A DNA stretch of 64,000 bases from Xanthobacteraceae bacterium (lineage in GTDB: Bacteria > Pseudomonadota > Alphaproteobacteria > Rhizobiales > Xanthobacteraceae), in NCBI GenBank assembly GCA_022841625.1, contig JALHRD010000002.1:154526-218525 (forward strand). Direction: 5' to 3'. A program made the translations under genes and the position numbers. Positions 63,819 to 64,000 of this stretch are shown here, in pieces. Each line of letters begins with the position of its first letter. The first letter of the stretch is position 1. Below the pieces are notes generated by a model, which worked only from the letters and a program-made list of their open reading frames with translations, had not been told where the DNA came from and searched no databases.

Positions 63819-64000
63819 CCGTCGCGACCCGAAATGTTGTCACGCGCGCCGAGGTCGAGGATTTCCTCTATTACGAGGCCACCCTGCTCGACGAGTGGAA
63901 GCTCGACGAATGGCAGACGCTGCTCACCGATGACGCCTGCTACTACGTTCCGCCCAATGACCGGCTCGACGGCGACCACCGCAGCACGCTGTTCATCATC
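63815..64000 (+). CDS. Aromatic-ring-hydroxylating dioxygenase, beta subunit, partial
   Basis: Only the first 62 codons are present; the gene runs off the window. The start overlaps the alpha stop (ATGA). The N-terminus (TRAEVEDFLYYEATLLDEWKLDEWQTLLTDDACYYVPPNDRLDGDH) matches the SnoaL/NTF2-fold small subunit that holds the alpha trimer. It completes the oxygenase. Confidence 0.92.
   Translation, partial: MTVATRNVVTRAEVEDFLYYEATLLDEWKLDEWQTLLTDDACYYVPPNDRLDGDHRSTLFII

Overview
This 64 kb window reads as chromosomal DNA from a GC-rich alphaproteobacterium of the order Hyphomicrobiales, most likely near Bradyrhizobium, Rhodopseudomonas or Afipia. The signs are a tRNA-His with the alphaproteobacterial G1:U72/A73 acceptor, a LuxI/LuxR pair of rhizobial type, an Omp25/31-like barrel, a phasin behind a PhaR-like operator, FixK-like and Irr-like sites, and several families of intergenic palindromes of the rhizobial kind. 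The genus is inferred from gene content and style; no search was run.

Layout. 1-2.9 kb: the end of a CzcA-type heavy-metal RND pump with two small exported proteins. 2.5-4.8 kb: a scarred island with a perfect 62-bp inverted repeat, a DUF3859 gene, a frameshifted remnant of a ThiF/E1-like gene, an AlpA-type regulator and a tRNA-3'-end-like sequence. 5.4-8.1 kb: two tandem NarL-type response regulators and an outer-membrane barrel. 8.1-11.8 kb: a quorum-sensing block (luxR, luxI, a PhyH-type dioxygenase, two small unknown proteins, an XRE regulator), all on the minus strand. 11.9-20.4 kb: a seven-gene minus-strand operon joining a Dpp/Opp-type ABC importer to an enolase-superfamily enzyme, a CMD-family protein and a 2-hydroxyacid dehydrogenase.

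20.7-33.7 kb: carbon and redox metabolism. It holds a CoA-transferase, malonyl-CoA decarboxylase, an SDR, GlpD, a Tat-exported beta-carbonic-anhydrase-like protein, KatG, a Rieske-flavodoxin fusion, GlpK and a CheY-like regulator. 33.8-46.9 kb: a PotABC importer without its binding protein, an AsmA-like protein, acetoacetyl-CoA synthetase, a repeat-rich spacer, a lipoprotein, two HicBA modules (one with a frameshifted toxin), an Fbp-type ferric importer and a DUF1194 protein.

47-64 kb: PhoX, a DMT exporter with a His-rich tail, a TctC-type binding protein, a cNMP-binding membrane protein, an MFS transporter, a 49-residue gene with its own terminator, an IorAB molybdenum hydroxylase, a B12-binding radical SAM enzyme, a phasin, tRNA-His, an HtrA-fold protein with all three catalytic residues replaced, an alpha/beta hydrolase, and the start of an aromatic-ring dioxygenase cluster (ferredoxin, alpha, partial beta).

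The most unusual items are the Rieske-flavodoxin fusion, the quorum-sensing block with its small partner genes, the ThiF remnant beside the 62-bp inverted repeat, the pseudo-protease at 60.1 kb and the His-tailed DMT transporter. I saw no CRISPR array, no intact insertion sequence and no origin.
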